From: Acetobacter sp. UBA5411
Lineage (GTDB): Bacteria > Pseudomonadota > Alphaproteobacteria > Acetobacterales > Acetobacteraceae
Assembly: GCF_002409645.1 (NCBI RefSeq)
Contig: NZ_DHNR01000041.1
Span: 118,169-182,168 of the forward strand
Length of the DNA: 64,000 bases
Reading direction: 5' to 3'
The position numbers and the translations under genes are program-made. Numbering within the stretch: the first letter of the stretch is position 1; each line of letters starts with the position of its first letter. Positions 45,083 through 53,877 of this stretch are shown here, piece by piece. The notes below the pieces were generated by a model. It was not told where the DNA came from. It searched no databases and worked only from the letters and a program-made list of their open reading frames with translations.

Positions 45083-45556
45083 TCAGGCGTAAACGACGGA
45101 GGTGATTTCGTAGCTCCGGTCACCGCCCGGCGCAGGCACGGAAACCGTATCGCCCAGCGATTTGCCGATGAGGGACTTTGCCAGCGGGGAGGAGATGGAG
45201 AGAAGGCCCTGCTTGATGTCGGCCTCATACACACCGACGATCTGGTAGCGCACTTCCTTCTCGGTTTCCTCGTCAATCAGGGTGACGCGAGCGCCGAACT
45301 TGACCTGATCGCCGGACAGCTTGGATGGATCGATCACCTCGGCTGTAGAGACGATTTCCTCAAGCTCCAGCACGCGCCCTTCAATGAAGGACTGGCGCTC
45401 GCGGGCGGCATGGTATTCCGCGTTTTCCGAGAGATCACCATGCTCACGTGCTTCAGCGATTGCACGAATAACGGCGGGACGTTCCTCAGACTTGAGATGA
45501 CGGAGTTCGTCCTCAAGTCGCTGCAGGCCGGACGCGGTCATCGGGGTTTTCTGCAA
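45083..45556 (-). CDS. greA: Transcription elongation factor GreA (TTG start)
   Basis: Stimulates RNA cleavage by backtracked RNA polymerase. With TTG at 45556 the protein is 157 aa and begins MQKTPMTASGLQRLEDELRH, the canonical GreA N-terminus; a GAGGA site lies eight bases upstream, which decides for this start over the ATG at 45583. The acidic tip of the coiled coil is seen in REHGDLSENAEYH and the C-terminal domain in GARVTLIDEETEKEVRY. GreA next to carAB is a common alphaproteobacterial arrangement. Confidence 0.96.
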   Translation of the reverse strand: MQKTPMTASGLQRLEDELRHLKSEERPAVIRAIAEAREHGDLSENAEYHAARERQSFIEGRVLELEEIVSTAEVIDPSKLSGDQVKFGARVTLIDEETEKEVRYQIVGVYEADIKQGLLSISSPLAKSLIGKSLGDTVSVPAPGGDRSYEITSVVYA

Positions 45557-45642
45557 GGTGCCAATCCTCGGAAAGCGGAACACAAAAAGAAGACCAGACC
45601 AGCATGAACGCCAGTCCAGCCCAGGGTGAAGAGGGATATTCC

Positions 45643-45667
45643 CTCACGATCTTCTGAAAGACGTGAG
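45643..45667 (-). terminator. Hairpin downstream of carB
   Basis: CTCACGATCTT (45643-45653) pairs with AAGACGTGAG (45658-45667) with one bulged A and a CTGA loop, 79 bp past the carB stop. No long U-run is seen in either direction. Confidence 0.5.
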
Positions 45668-45746
45668 CCTTACATCAGATCGTTTCAGAGCGGTAAACAT
45701 ACCGGAAGCAGGCGAGGGACGTGCAATCAGAACGTCCCACTCCTCC

Positions 45747-48700
45747 TTAGAACGATCCATTAAAGTAGGACTGAAGCGGCGCAACTTCAAGCGGACCCTC
45801 GCGCATCGCTGCAATCGCATGGATTGCAGCGCGGGCTCCGGCCATTGTGGTGAAGTTCGGCACGCCCATCGTCAGGGCAGAGCGACGAATGTCATAGCTG
45901 TCTTTCACGGACTGACCGCCCTGCACCGTGTTGATGACCATCTGGACTTCGCCGGAGCGGATGGCGTCCACGCAATGTGGACGACCTTCCAGCACCTTGT
46001 TGACGATCTTCACTTCAATCCCTGCATCACTCAGACACTTCGCCGTGCCGCGTGTCGCCAGAATGGTGAAGCCCATGTCGGCCAGCATCCGCCCCAGACG
46101 CGGCAGGTGCGCCTTGTCGCCGTCACGCACCGACAGGAATATCGCCCCGGACATCGGCAGCTTCACGCCTGCCGCAAGCTGCGACTTGGCGAAGGCCCGC
46201 TCGAACGATGTGTCGAGACCCATGACTTCACCGGTGGAGCGCATTTCCGGGCCAAGGATCGTGTCCACGTCCTGGAAGCGATGGAACGGGAAGACGGCTT
46301 CCTTCACGGCGACATGAGGCACCACGGCCCGGTCATCCAGCGTGAATTCGGACAGCTTTGCACCCGCCATTACGCGGGCACCGATCTTCGCCACCGGAAC
46401 GCCAGTCGCCTTCGCCACGAAGGGCACGGTGCGCGATGCACGCGGGTTCACTTCCAGAACGAAAATGTCCTGCCCCTTGATCGCATACTGCACGTTCATC
46501 AGACCGACGATGCCCAGTTCACGCGCCATCGCCTCGGTCTGCGCTTTCAGTTCGGTCACGATGGCCGGGGAGAGCGTGTAGGGTGGCAGAGCGCAGGCGC
46601 TATCACCGGAATGGATACCGGCTTCCTCAATGTGCTCCATGACCCCTGCAACATAAACCTCTTTGCCGTCGGCAATGCAGTCCACGTCGGCTTCAATGGC
46701 GTCGTTCAGATAGTGGTCGATCAGAACCGGACCATTCGCCACTTCCGCACCGGCAAGCTGCAACGCCACTTTCATGTAGCGCTGGAGGCTGGCGCGGTCA
46801 TGCACGATCTCCATCGCCCGACCACCAAGAACGTAGGACGGACGCACAACGACCGGATAACCGATCTGCTCGGCGATATCCTCGGCTTCGGCAGGGGACC
46901 GCGCGATGCCGTTGGCAGGCTGACGCAGACCGAGCTTGCGGAGAAGCGCCTGAAAGCGCTCACGGTCTTCGGCACGGTCAATCGCATCGGCAGGCGTGCC
47001 GAGCAGCGGGATACCGGCTTCTTCCAGAGCGCGTGACAGCTTCAGTGGCGTCTGACCGCCATACTGCACGATGCAGCCAAGAACCTCGCCCGTCTCCTGC
47101 TCACGACGGATCAGGGCCACAACATCCTCGCCCGTCAGCGGCTCGAAATACAGACGGTCAGAGGTGTCATAGTCGGTGGAAACCGTCTCAGGGTTGCAGT
47201 TGACCATGATCGTCTCAAGACCGGCTTCACGCAGAGCGTAGGCGGCATGGACGCAGCAATAATCGAACTCGATGCCCTGACCGATGCGGTTCGGACCACC
47301 GCCGAGGATCACCACTTTCTTGCGTGAGGTCGGGTCGGACTCGCAGACCGGCTGGCCGAAGCGGTTCTCGTAGGTCGAATACATATACGGCGTGGCGGAA
47401 GCGAACTCGCCCGCGCAGGTGTCGATCCGCTTGTAGACAGGCTTCACGCCAGCTTTCTCACGCAGGGCGGCTACTTCCTTGGCCTGCGTGCCGGACAGAC
47501 GGGCAAGCTGCACGTCCGAGAAGCCCATGGCCTTCAGACGACGCAGACCGTGAGCGTCTTCCGGCAGCCCCTTGTCGAGGACTTCCTTTTCCGCCTGAAC
47601 GATCTTTTCAAGCTCACGCAGGAACCACGGCTCGAACTTGCAGGCCGCTGCAATCTCATCCACCGAGAAGCCTGCACGGAGCGCCTGCGCCGCCATCAGG
47701 ATACGCTCCGGACGCGGCTGAGACAGTTCGGCGCGGAACGCATCCACGCCACCGTCGCCGGGAGCTTCGACCGGGTCGAGACCGACAAGGCCGGTCTCCA
47801 TGGAACGCAGGCCCTTCTGGAGTGCTTCCGGGAAGGAACGACCGATGGCCATCGCCTCGCCAACCGACTTCATGGAGGTGGAGAGCAGGGCAGGGGTGCC
47901 GGGGAATTTCTCGAACGTGAAACGGGGGATCTTCACGACGACATAGTCGATGGTCGGCTCGAAGGAGGCCGGGGTCGAACCCGTGATGTCGTTGGTCAGC
48001 TCGTCCAGCGTGTAGCCCACAGCCAGCTTCGCCGCGATCTTGGCAATCGGGAAGCCCGTCGCCTTGGATGCCAGTGCGGAAGAGCGCGACACGCGCGGGT
48101 TCATCTCGATGACGACCATACGGCCATCCTTCGGGTTCACACCGAACTGCACGTTCGAACCACCCATCTCGACACCGATCGCCCGCAGACAGGCGATCGA
48201 GGCGTCGCGCATCCGCTGATATTCCTTGTCGGTCAGCGTCAGGGCCGGAGCGACGGTGATCGAGTCACCGGTATGCACACCCATCGGGTCGATGTTCTCG
48301 ATGGAACACACGATGATGCAATTATCCGCCTTGTCGCGGACCACTTCCATCTCGAACTCTTTCCAGCCGAGCACGGACTCTTCAACCAGCACTTCCGTCG
48401 TGGGCGAGGCATCGAGGCCGCCGGTGACGATCTGGTCGAACTCTTCCTTGTTGTAGGCGATACCGCCGCCCGCGCCGCCCATGGTGAAGGACGGACGGAT
48501 GATGGCCGGAAGCCCGACATTCTTCAGCGCCTCACGGGCTTCATCCAGCGTATGTGCAATGAAGCTCTTCGGGCTTTCGATGCCGATGGCGTCCATCGCC
48601 TCGCGGAACTTCTGACGGTCTTCGGCGCGGTCGATCACATCCGCCTTCGCGCCGATCAGTTCCACATTGTGCTTCACGAGAAAGCCGGAAGCATCCAGCG

Positions 48701-49001
48701 CCATCGCCGCGTTCAGCGCCGTCTGGCCGCCCATGGTCGGCAGGATCGCGTCCGGCTTCTCCTTGAGGATGATCCGTTCCACGAATTCCGGCGTGATCGG
48801 CTCGATATAGGTCGCATCCGCCAGACCCGGATCGGTCATGATCGTCGCCGGGTTCGAGTTCAGCAGGATGACGCGATAGCCTTCCTCGCGCAGCGCCTTG
48901 CACGCCTGTGCTCCCGAATAGTCGAACTCACAGGCCTGACCGATAACAATCGGACCGGCGCCGATGATCAGGATAGAGCGGATATCTGTCCGTTTGGGCA
49001 T
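45747..49001 (-). CDS. carB: Carbamoyl-phosphate synthase large subunit
   Basis: Makes carbamoyl phosphate from bicarbonate, ammonia (from CarA) and two ATP for arginine and pyrimidine synthesis. The 1084-aa length is standard. Two ATP-grasp halves are visible: the first opens MPKRTDIRSILIIGAGPIVI and contains RPSFTMGGAGGGIAYN; the second contains VVILGGGPNRIGQGIEFDYC and RPSYVLGGRAMEIVHD. The C-terminal MGS-like allosteric domain (about 950-1084) binds regulators such as UMP. It follows the AAA ATPase gene by 15 bp, unlike the usual direct carA-carB order. Confidence 0.98.
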   Translation of the reverse strand: MPKRTDIRSILIIGAGPIVIGQACEFDYSGAQACKALREEGYRVILLNSNPATIMTDPGLADATYIEPITPEFVERIILKEKPDAILPTMGGQTALNAAMALDASGFLVKHNVELIGAKADVIDRAEDRQKFREAMDAIGIESPKSFIAHTLDEAREALKNVGLPAIIRPSFTMGGAGGGIAYNKEEFDQIVTGGLDASPTTEVLVEESVLGWKEFEMEVVRDKADNCIIVCSIENIDPMGVHTGDSITVAPALTLTDKEYQRMRDASIACLRAIGVEMGGSNVQFGVNPKDGRMVVIEMNPRVSRSSALASKATGFPIAKIAAKLAVGYTLDELTNDITGSTPASFEPTIDYVVVKIPRFTFEKFPGTPALLSTSMKSVGEAMAIGRSFPEALQKGLRSMETGLVGLDPVEAPGDGGVDAFRAELSQPRPERILMAAQALRAGFSVDEIAAACKFEPWFLRELEKIVQAEKEVLDKGLPEDAHGLRRLKAMGFSDVQLARLSGTQAKEVAALREKAGVKPVYKRIDTCAGEFASATPYMYSTYENRFGQPVCESDPTSRKKVVILGGGPNRIGQGIEFDYCCVHAAYALREAGLETIMVNCNPETVSTDYDTSDRLYFEPLTGEDVVALIRREQETGEVLGCIVQYGGQTPLKLSRALEEAGIPLLGTPADAIDRAEDRERFQALLRKLGLRQPANGIARSPAEAEDIAEQIGYPVVVRPSYVLGGRAMEIVHDRASLQRYMKVALQLAGAEVANGPVLIDHYLNDAIEADVDCIADGKEVYVAGVMEHIEEAGIHSGDSACALPPYTLSPAIVTELKAQTEAMARELGIVGLMNVQYAIKGQDIFVLEVNPRASRTVPFVAKATGVPVAKIGARVMAGAKLSEFTLDDRAVVPHVAVKEAVFPFHRFQDVDTILGPEMRSTGEVMGLDTSFERAFAKSQLAAGVKLPMSGAIFLSVRDGDKAHLPRLGRMLADMGFTILATRGTAKCLSDAGIEVKIVNKVLEGRPHCVDAIRSGEVQMVINTVQGGQSVKDSYDIRRSALTMGVPNFTTMAGARAAIHAIAAMREGPLEVAPLQSYFNGSF

Positions 49002-49016
49002 GATCAGTCCTTTTGG

Positions 49017-50222
49017 TCAGTCGTCTGAGTCGGCCGGGTCGGTGCCCATGGTCCGAATACGGTGAAGATAGTTTTCAAACAGGGGAACGGTGAACGCCGT
49101 CTCGCCATGAGCCGGGCTGTAGACCATGCCCTTGCGGATCAGCGTTGCACGCACAGGGGCCACGGCCTGTGTGCGCGAGCCCATATGTTCGGCGATTTCG
49201 CCGGAGCGGTGCGAGCCTTCGCCCAACTCCGCCATGGCCTGACAGTATTCCCGTTCACGGGGTGTCAGACGCGCATAACGCATCCGGAAGAAGCCCCCGT
49301 CCAGCGAGGTGAGCGATACTTCTGTCGCTACATCAATATCGCCTTTGAGGATGTGATCGCCATGCGCCACGTTCCACGCATGGTAAGCCCATTCCTGAAG
49401 AAAGTAGGGATAGCCCCGGGTAATGCGCACGACTTCCGCCACGGCTTCCGGTGTGAAGTCCACGTTTTCCCGTGCCGCTGGCGTACGGAGCGCATCTGCA
49501 CATTCGGTCGGTGACAGCGGTCCAAGAACCGGAAACTCGAACAGGCGCTCGGCATAGGATTTGGCCTGTCCGATCAGCGAGACCAGATGCGGCAGGCCCG
49601 CGCCGACCAGTACGATCGGCAGGCCTTCACGCATGACGCGATGCATCGCCATGATGAGTGCTGACAGATCGGCCTCGGACAGGTTCTGGATCTCGTCGAT
49701 GAACAGCGCCACACCAGTATGGCGGGACTGCGCCGCTTGACCGAGGGCGGAGAGCATGTCGGGCAGATCGATCGTCAGATCGCCCGTATCGGCCGTTCCG
49801 TGTTCCGGTTCCACATCCAGTGTAATGCTGAAACCAAGCACTGACTGGATACGCAGACCGCTGGCGAAACTTTTCAGAACGCGCAGGCCACGTTTGACCT
49901 GTTCCGTGACGGCTCCCAGACGGTCCAGTTCCAGCATCATCCGGCGCAGGTGAGGAGCCAGCGTTACGCCAAGCGGTTTTTCTTCCTCTGCTTCGACAAA
50001 GCAGGTCAGATACCCGGCGCTTTTCGCAAGCTGTTCGACGCGCGCCAGAACAACTGTCTTGCCCACGCCCCGCAGACCGGTCGCGATGAAGCTACGCGCA
50101 CTCTTACCGGCAAGTGCACGCTGCAACACGATTCCGGCCTGTGTGAACAGGTCTTCCCGCCCGGCAAGCTCGGGAGGAGACGCGCCTGCTCCGGGGACGT
50201 AAGGGTTACGAACAGGATCCAT
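49017..50222 (-). CDS. AAA/STAND-type ATPase with winged-helix C-terminus, lying between carA and carB
   Basis: A 401-aa cytoplasmic P-loop ATPase of the ArchaeaATPase/Orc1-Cdc6-like type. Walker A GLRGVGKT (49-56), Walker B ALFIDEIQN (172-180), a sensor-like IVLVGAGLPHL and a lid region. The last 80 residues (RLTPREREYCQAMAELGEGS, then SGEIAEHMGSR) look like a winged helix that could bind DNA. No transmembrane or signal segment. It lies 10 bp after carA and 15 bp before carB in the same orientation, so it is surely co-transcribed with them. Its role is unknown; a link to carbamoyl phosphate synthesis is not implied by the fold. Confidence 0.8.
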   Translation of the reverse strand: MDPVRNPYVPGAGASPPELAGREDLFTQAGIVLQRALAGKSARSFIATGLRGVGKTVVLARVEQLAKSAGYLTCFVEAEEEKPLGVTLAPHLRRMMLELDRLGAVTEQVKRGLRVLKSFASGLRIQSVLGFSITLDVEPEHGTADTGDLTIDLPDMLSALGQAAQSRHTGVALFIDEIQNLSEADLSALIMAMHRVMREGLPIVLVGAGLPHLVSLIGQAKSYAERLFEFPVLGPLSPTECADALRTPAARENVDFTPEAVAEVVRITRGYPYFLQEWAYHAWNVAHGDHILKGDIDVATEVSLTSLDGGFFRMRYARLTPREREYCQAMAELGEGSHRSGEIAEHMGSRTQAVAPVRATLIRKGMVYSPAHGETAFTVPLFENYLHRIRTMGTDPADSDD

Positions 50223-50232
50223 GCGGGAAGGC

Positions 50233-51654
50233 TCAGGCGGCCTTTCCGTGTGTGTCGATCAGCGCCACGAACCGTTCAAACAGATAGAAGCTGTCGGACG
50301 GACCGGGGCTGGCTTCCGGGTGATACTGCACGGAAAAGGCCGGAAGTGTAGTCGAAGCGATGCCTTCGTTCGACTTGTCGAACAGGCTGATGTGCGTGAC
50401 CTTTACGTCGTTCGGCAGCGACTTTTCATCGACGGCGAAACCGTGATTCTGGCTGGTGATCTCGACCTTGCCGGTCTCGATATCCTTCACGGGCTGGTTC
50501 GCGCCACGATGGCCCTGCGCCAGCTTGTAGGTCTTGGCACCAAGCGCCTGAGCGAGAAGCTGGTGGCCAAGGCAGATGCCGAACACGGGAATGCCCGCAT
50601 CCAGAACGCCGCGAATAGCGGGGACGGCGTAAGGCGCCGTGGCTGCCGGATCACCGGGGCCATTGGAGAGAAATACACCTTCCGGCTTGAGCGCCAGAAT
50701 TTCCTCGGCGGAGGTCGTTGCCGGCACAACGGTGACATCACAGCCAGCGGTTGTCAGGCACCGGAGAATGTTCCGCTTCGCGCCATAATCGACCGCGACA
50801 ACCTTGCGACGTTTGGCGGGCAGCGGCTTGGTGCCGGACGGCCAGTTCCACACGCCTTCGGACCATGTGTAGGGCTTGTCGCACGTCACGGTCTTGGCAA
50901 GGTCCATGCCTTCCAGACCCGGCCATGCGACCGCTTTTGCCTTGGCGGCGTCGAGGTCGATCTGACCGTTGCTGACAGCCACGAGAACGGCAGTCTGCGG
51001 ACCGCCGTCACGGATGCGGAGGGTCAGCGCGCGCGTGTCAACACCGCAGATGCCGGGGACATTGCGTTCTTTCAGCCAGGCATCGAGGCTTTCGGTCGAG
51101 CGCCAGTTGGCCGGCTCCGTCAGGTCCTGCTTTACAACAAGACCGCGTGCGGCAACACGAAGGGCTTCGTCGTCATCGCTGTTCGTGCCGACATTGCCGA
51201 TATGCGGGAAGGTAAAGGTGATGATCTGTCCGGCGAAGGACGGGTCGGTCAGGGTTTCCTGATAACCGGTCATGCCGGTGGAGAAGCAGATTTCACCGAT
51301 CGCTTCGTCGGTCGGTGCGGCGCCAAAGCCGATTCCCCAGAACACCGTGCCATCGGCGAGGACGAGGGCGGCTGTCGCTCCCTCCGGAACATCAGTGGCG
51401 GAGCTTGCACGCTGTTCGGACATGGTCGGTTTCCGGTTAGGGGACTCGGGAAGGGATGGAGAAGATGCGGCTGATGCTGGCTGAAGTTCATCGAGTGAAA
51501 CGCCAGCAGCCCGGGCCACAATGGGCCAGTGTTTGGGAGGAATCGTACGCGCCTGACGCCATTTGCGCACGGCTTCAGTGCCCACACCAGTCAGTGCTGC
51601 GATCTTTTCAGGACCGCCGATCCGTTCAATGATGGCTTCGACAGACAGAGACAT
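50233..51654 (-). CDS. carA: Carbamoyl-phosphate synthase small subunit with an N-terminal HTH domain
   Basis: The glutaminase subunit that passes ammonia to CarB. Residues 90-470 are a normal CarA: ALVLADGTVFWG, GYQETLTDPSFAGQIITFT, SNGPGDP, the nucleophile C361 in FGICLGHQLLAQALG, and H445/E447 in QYHPEAS. Ahead of it the same frame encodes about 60 extra residues that form a Cro/YdaS-like helix-turn-helix (GGPEKIAALTGVGTEAVRKW, then IPPKHWPIVARAAGVS) and a Ser/Pro linker. The ATG at 51654 has GGGAG upstream. An ATG at 51423 would give classical CarA alone but has no clear ribosome-binding site. Both products could be made. The fusion is unusual for CarA. Confidence 0.93.
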   Translation of the reverse strand: MSLSVEAIIERIGGPEKIAALTGVGTEAVRKWRQARTIPPKHWPIVARAAGVSLDELQPASAASSPSLPESPNRKPTMSEQRASSATDVPEGATAALVLADGTVFWGIGFGAAPTDEAIGEICFSTGMTGYQETLTDPSFAGQIITFTFPHIGNVGTNSDDDEALRVAARGLVVKQDLTEPANWRSTESLDAWLKERNVPGICGVDTRALTLRIRDGGPQTAVLVAVSNGQIDLDAAKAKAVAWPGLEGMDLAKTVTCDKPYTWSEGVWNWPSGTKPLPAKRRKVVAVDYGAKRNILRCLTTAGCDVTVVPATTSAEEILALKPEGVFLSNGPGDPAATAPYAVPAIRGVLDAGIPVFGICLGHQLLAQALGAKTYKLAQGHRGANQPVKDIETGKVEITSQNHGFAVDEKSLPNDVKVTHISLFDKSNEGIASTTLPAFSVQYHPEASPGPSDSFYLFERFVALIDTHGKAA

Positions 51655-51706
51655 GGCTTGCTTACTCCCTACCGAGAGGACTTCTAGCAGTCTGAAACGG
51701 TGGTGG

Positions 51707-51749
51707 GAAGAAAATTCCCAACCCGAAAATTATGGTGGGAATTTTCTTC
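51707..51749 (-). promoter_or_regulatory. 14-bp perfect inverted repeat in the carA promoter region (candidate operator)
   Basis: GAAGAAAATTCCCA (51707-51720) and its exact complement (51736-51749) flank a 15-bp spacer that contains a minus-strand CATAAT (51734-51729), a possible -10 element. The repeat lies 53-95 bp upstream of the carA ATG. It could be an operator for the HTH domain fused to CarA, or a hairpin in the leader; no U-run follows in the carA direction. The rest of 51655-51999 shows no gene. Confidence 0.5.
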
Positions 51750-51999
51750 TCTCAGGCAAAATCCATGAGAGAGCAGTTCATCGTGCTACGCAGTCGATGC
51801 CATGCCGCAAAGCTTTCCCACGTTAAATAGCAGATACTGAAGCCTACTTTCCTGTTGATTGGATACGAAGACGATTGCGCTATGGGCGTTGGTCCAAAGG
51901 CGTGTGAGAATCAATCAAGTGTATCAGTTGAGGAGAGGCGGCCGGCCATCCAATCGGAATACTTCGCCATGTCGATGTGAATACATCCAGATTTATCGA

Positions 52000-52017
52000 T
52001 ATAATGTTCTGAACATT
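52000..52017 (+). promoter_or_regulatory. TATAAT box overlapped by a 15-bp palindrome before the ABC/ureohydrolase operon
   Basis: A perfect TATAAT lies at 52000-52005. AATGTTC-T-GAACATT, a perfect palindrome with a one-base centre, spans 52003-52017 and so covers the -10 region and the likely start of transcription. The matching -35 is weak. The layout suggests a regulated promoter for the operon that starts at 52080; the LysR protein at its end, or another repressor, may bind here. Confidence 0.5.
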
Positions 52018-52079
52018 TTGATACCCATAAAGCCATCACACCTTTAGTATGTTTCGGTAACGATATGATGGGGTGCGTG

Positions 52080-53066
52080 ATGAAGTCACTCAAAGTGCTT
52101 GCGGTTGTTCTCGGTTTTGGCTGTGCGACAGTAGCGCACGCTGACGACACAATTCGAATCATGGCCCCTGTCTGGACAGGGTTTGCGCCGGTTTTGGTTG
52201 CTCAGGATCTGGGGTATTTCAAGAACGCCCATCTTTCCGTCGATCTGAAATTCTCTGACGAACGCTCCGATGTTATGGCTGCTATGGCGCATGGTTCCAT
52301 CGAGATAGAAATGCGCGCTCTCAGTGAATATCAGGGAAGGCCGCGGGACGAGACCACGCCGGGCATCGTCATCGGCTCTATCGACCGCAGCCTTGGTGGG
52401 GATGGGGTGATTGTTGACGGTTCTATCCACGACGTCAGTGACCTCAAGGGCAAGATCGTTGCCTCGGAAAGCAATATTCCCGGTCGTCTTCTCTTGCAGA
52501 TGGAACTGCACAAGCACGGCATGACGCTGGCCGATCTCAAGATGAAGGAAATCCTGACCTCCGACAGTGTGGCAGTATTTGCAGACCCGAGTATTGCGGC
52601 AGTCGTGACCTATCAGCCTTTTTTGCAGCAGATACTGGGCATTTCAGCAGATCGTCATCCAAAGGAACTGGTGTCGTCAGCGGATTATCCTGATTACATC
52701 GTGGATGTTCTCGTGGCTCGCAATGACGACCTGAAGGCTAATCCCGACAAATACAAGCGTTTCCTGAAGGCTTTGTACAAGGCTGTGGCCTATTACAAAT
52801 CCAATCCGGAAGACTTTGCGAAGATTGCTGCGCCTCACTTCGATCTCTCGCCCGATGACTTCAAGAAAAGCGTCGTGGGGAGTCTTGAATATACGGATCT
52901 GGCGCAGTCCAAAGCCTATATGGGCACACCGAAAAAGCCGGGGAAAATTAACGAGATCTTTGTCACCCTCATGGGGCTGAACATCGAAAATGGAGCTGCC
53001 TCCGTTCGTCTCGACCCAGCGCATTCCATCGATAGCAGCCTGATTGCCGAGATTTCTTCTCCATGA
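52080..53066 (+). CDS. ABC transporter substrate-binding protein (NMT1/SsuA/TauA-like)
   Basis: Periplasmic binding protein of an importer. The 328-aa precursor has a signal peptide (MKSLKVLAVVLGFGCATVAHA). The mature part opens with DTIRIMAPVWTGFAPVLVAQ and contains DLGYFKNAHLSVDLKFSDER, typical of the NMT1 family, whose members bind sulfonates, nitrate, thiamine precursors or guanidine-type cations. The ATG at 52080 is preferred over one at 52065 because the signal peptide starts there. The substrate-pocket specificity cannot be read. First gene of a nine-gene operon; its TGA overlaps the permease ATG by 4 bp. Confidence 0.88.
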   Translation: MKSLKVLAVVLGFGCATVAHADDTIRIMAPVWTGFAPVLVAQDLGYFKNAHLSVDLKFSDERSDVMAAMAHGSIEIEMRALSEYQGRPRDETTPGIVIGSIDRSLGGDGVIVDGSIHDVSDLKGKIVASESNIPGRLLLQMELHKHGMTLADLKMKEILTSDSVAVFADPSIAAVVTYQPFLQQILGISADRHPKELVSSADYPDYIVDVLVARNDDLKANPDKYKRFLKALYKAVAYYKSNPEDFAKIAAPHFDLSPDDFKKSVVGSLEYTDLAQSKAYMGTPKKPGKINEIFVTLMGLNIENGAASVRLDPAHSIDSSLIAEISSP

Positions 53067-53875
53067 CGGCATCGGCTTCTTCCTCTCGGAAATATCCCGG
53101 CAGCCTGTTTCGTTTCCGGGTGCCAATCCCCCAAAGCGCAACGCTGCTGGCAGCATTGATTGGAGCGGCAGCTTTTCTCGGCGGCTGGCAGTTGCTGGTG
53201 TCACTACACGTGGTGGCACCCGCCTTCCTTCCCACGCCACTCAAGGTCGCGCAGACTTTCATCCGTATGTGTACGGATGGCTCGATGCTGCCCAATACGG
53301 TGGTGTCCGTCAGACGTGTGTGGCTGGCTTTTATTCTTTCGGCTCTGCTGGCCGTGCCACTGGGAATCCTGATGAGCGGATATCGCATAATTGGCGCGAC
53401 ACTGGAGCCAATGATCGATTTTATCCGCTACCTTCCAGTGCCGGCGCTCGTGCCGCTCGCGATCATCTGGTTCGGGGTGGGTGAGACAACCAAGATCTTC
53501 CTGCTGTGGCTTGGGACGTTCTTCCAGCTCGTTCTCATGATCGCTGCTGACATGAAGCGTATTCCCAACGAATATTTCGAAACGGCTTACACACTGGGCG
53601 CTCGGCCAAGGGAGACACTTCTACCTGTGGCGCTTCCGGCCATGCTGCCCCAGCTCATGGACAGCATGCGTATAAGTCTTGGCTGGTGCTGGACCTATGT
53701 CATCATTGCGGAAATCGTTGCTTCCGATAGTGGTCTTGGCTTCGTCATCTGGACGGCGCGACGCTTCATGAAAACCGATCAGGTCATGGCTGGTGTCATC
53801 ATGATCGGCCTGATTGGTCTTGTAACAGACCAGTGTCTACGCCTGCTGCACCGCAAGCTCTTCAGGTATCAGTGA
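53063..53875 (+). CDS. ABC transporter permease (SsuC/TauC-like)
   Basis: A 270-aa inner-membrane permease with about six helices. The cytoplasmic EAA loop is clear (YFETAYTLGARPRETLLPVA), which docks the ATPase. The stretch PLAIIWFGVGETTKIFLLWL is typical of the nitrate/sulfonate/taurine permease family. It is translationally coupled to the binding-protein gene (ATGA overlap) and nearly abuts the ATPase gene. The binding protein defines what it carries. Confidence 0.9.
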   Translation: MTASASSSRKYPGSLFRFRVPIPQSATLLAALIGAAAFLGGWQLLVSLHVVAPAFLPTPLKVAQTFIRMCTDGSMLPNTVVSVRRVWLAFILSALLAVPLGILMSGYRIIGATLEPMIDFIRYLPVPALVPLAIIWFGVGETTKIFLLWLGTFFQLVLMIAADMKRIPNEYFETAYTLGARPRETLLPVALPAMLPQLMDSMRISLGWCWTYVIIAEIVASDSGLGFVIWTARRFMKTDQVMAGVIMIGLIGLVTDQCLRLLHRKLFRYQ

Positions 53876-53877
53876 AT

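Noticed and set aside
45663..49028. Long plus-strand frames (457 and 492 codons) opposite carB
   Set aside because: Antisense shadows of carB; composition is His/Arg-rich and unlike a real protein family.
50221..51474. Plus-strand frame of about 417 codons
   Set aside because: Antisense to carA, which has full catalytic motifs.
52003..52017. SOS/LexA box
   Set aside because: The palindrome contains GTTC and GAAC but not the alphaproteobacterial GTTC-N7-GTTC spacing, and the genes behind it are not repair genes.
51827..52079. Guanidine riboswitch before the ureohydrolase operon
   Set aside because: I looked for the conserved guanidine-I core and for the paired small hairpins of class II and found neither. 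A covariance-model search would be decisive.
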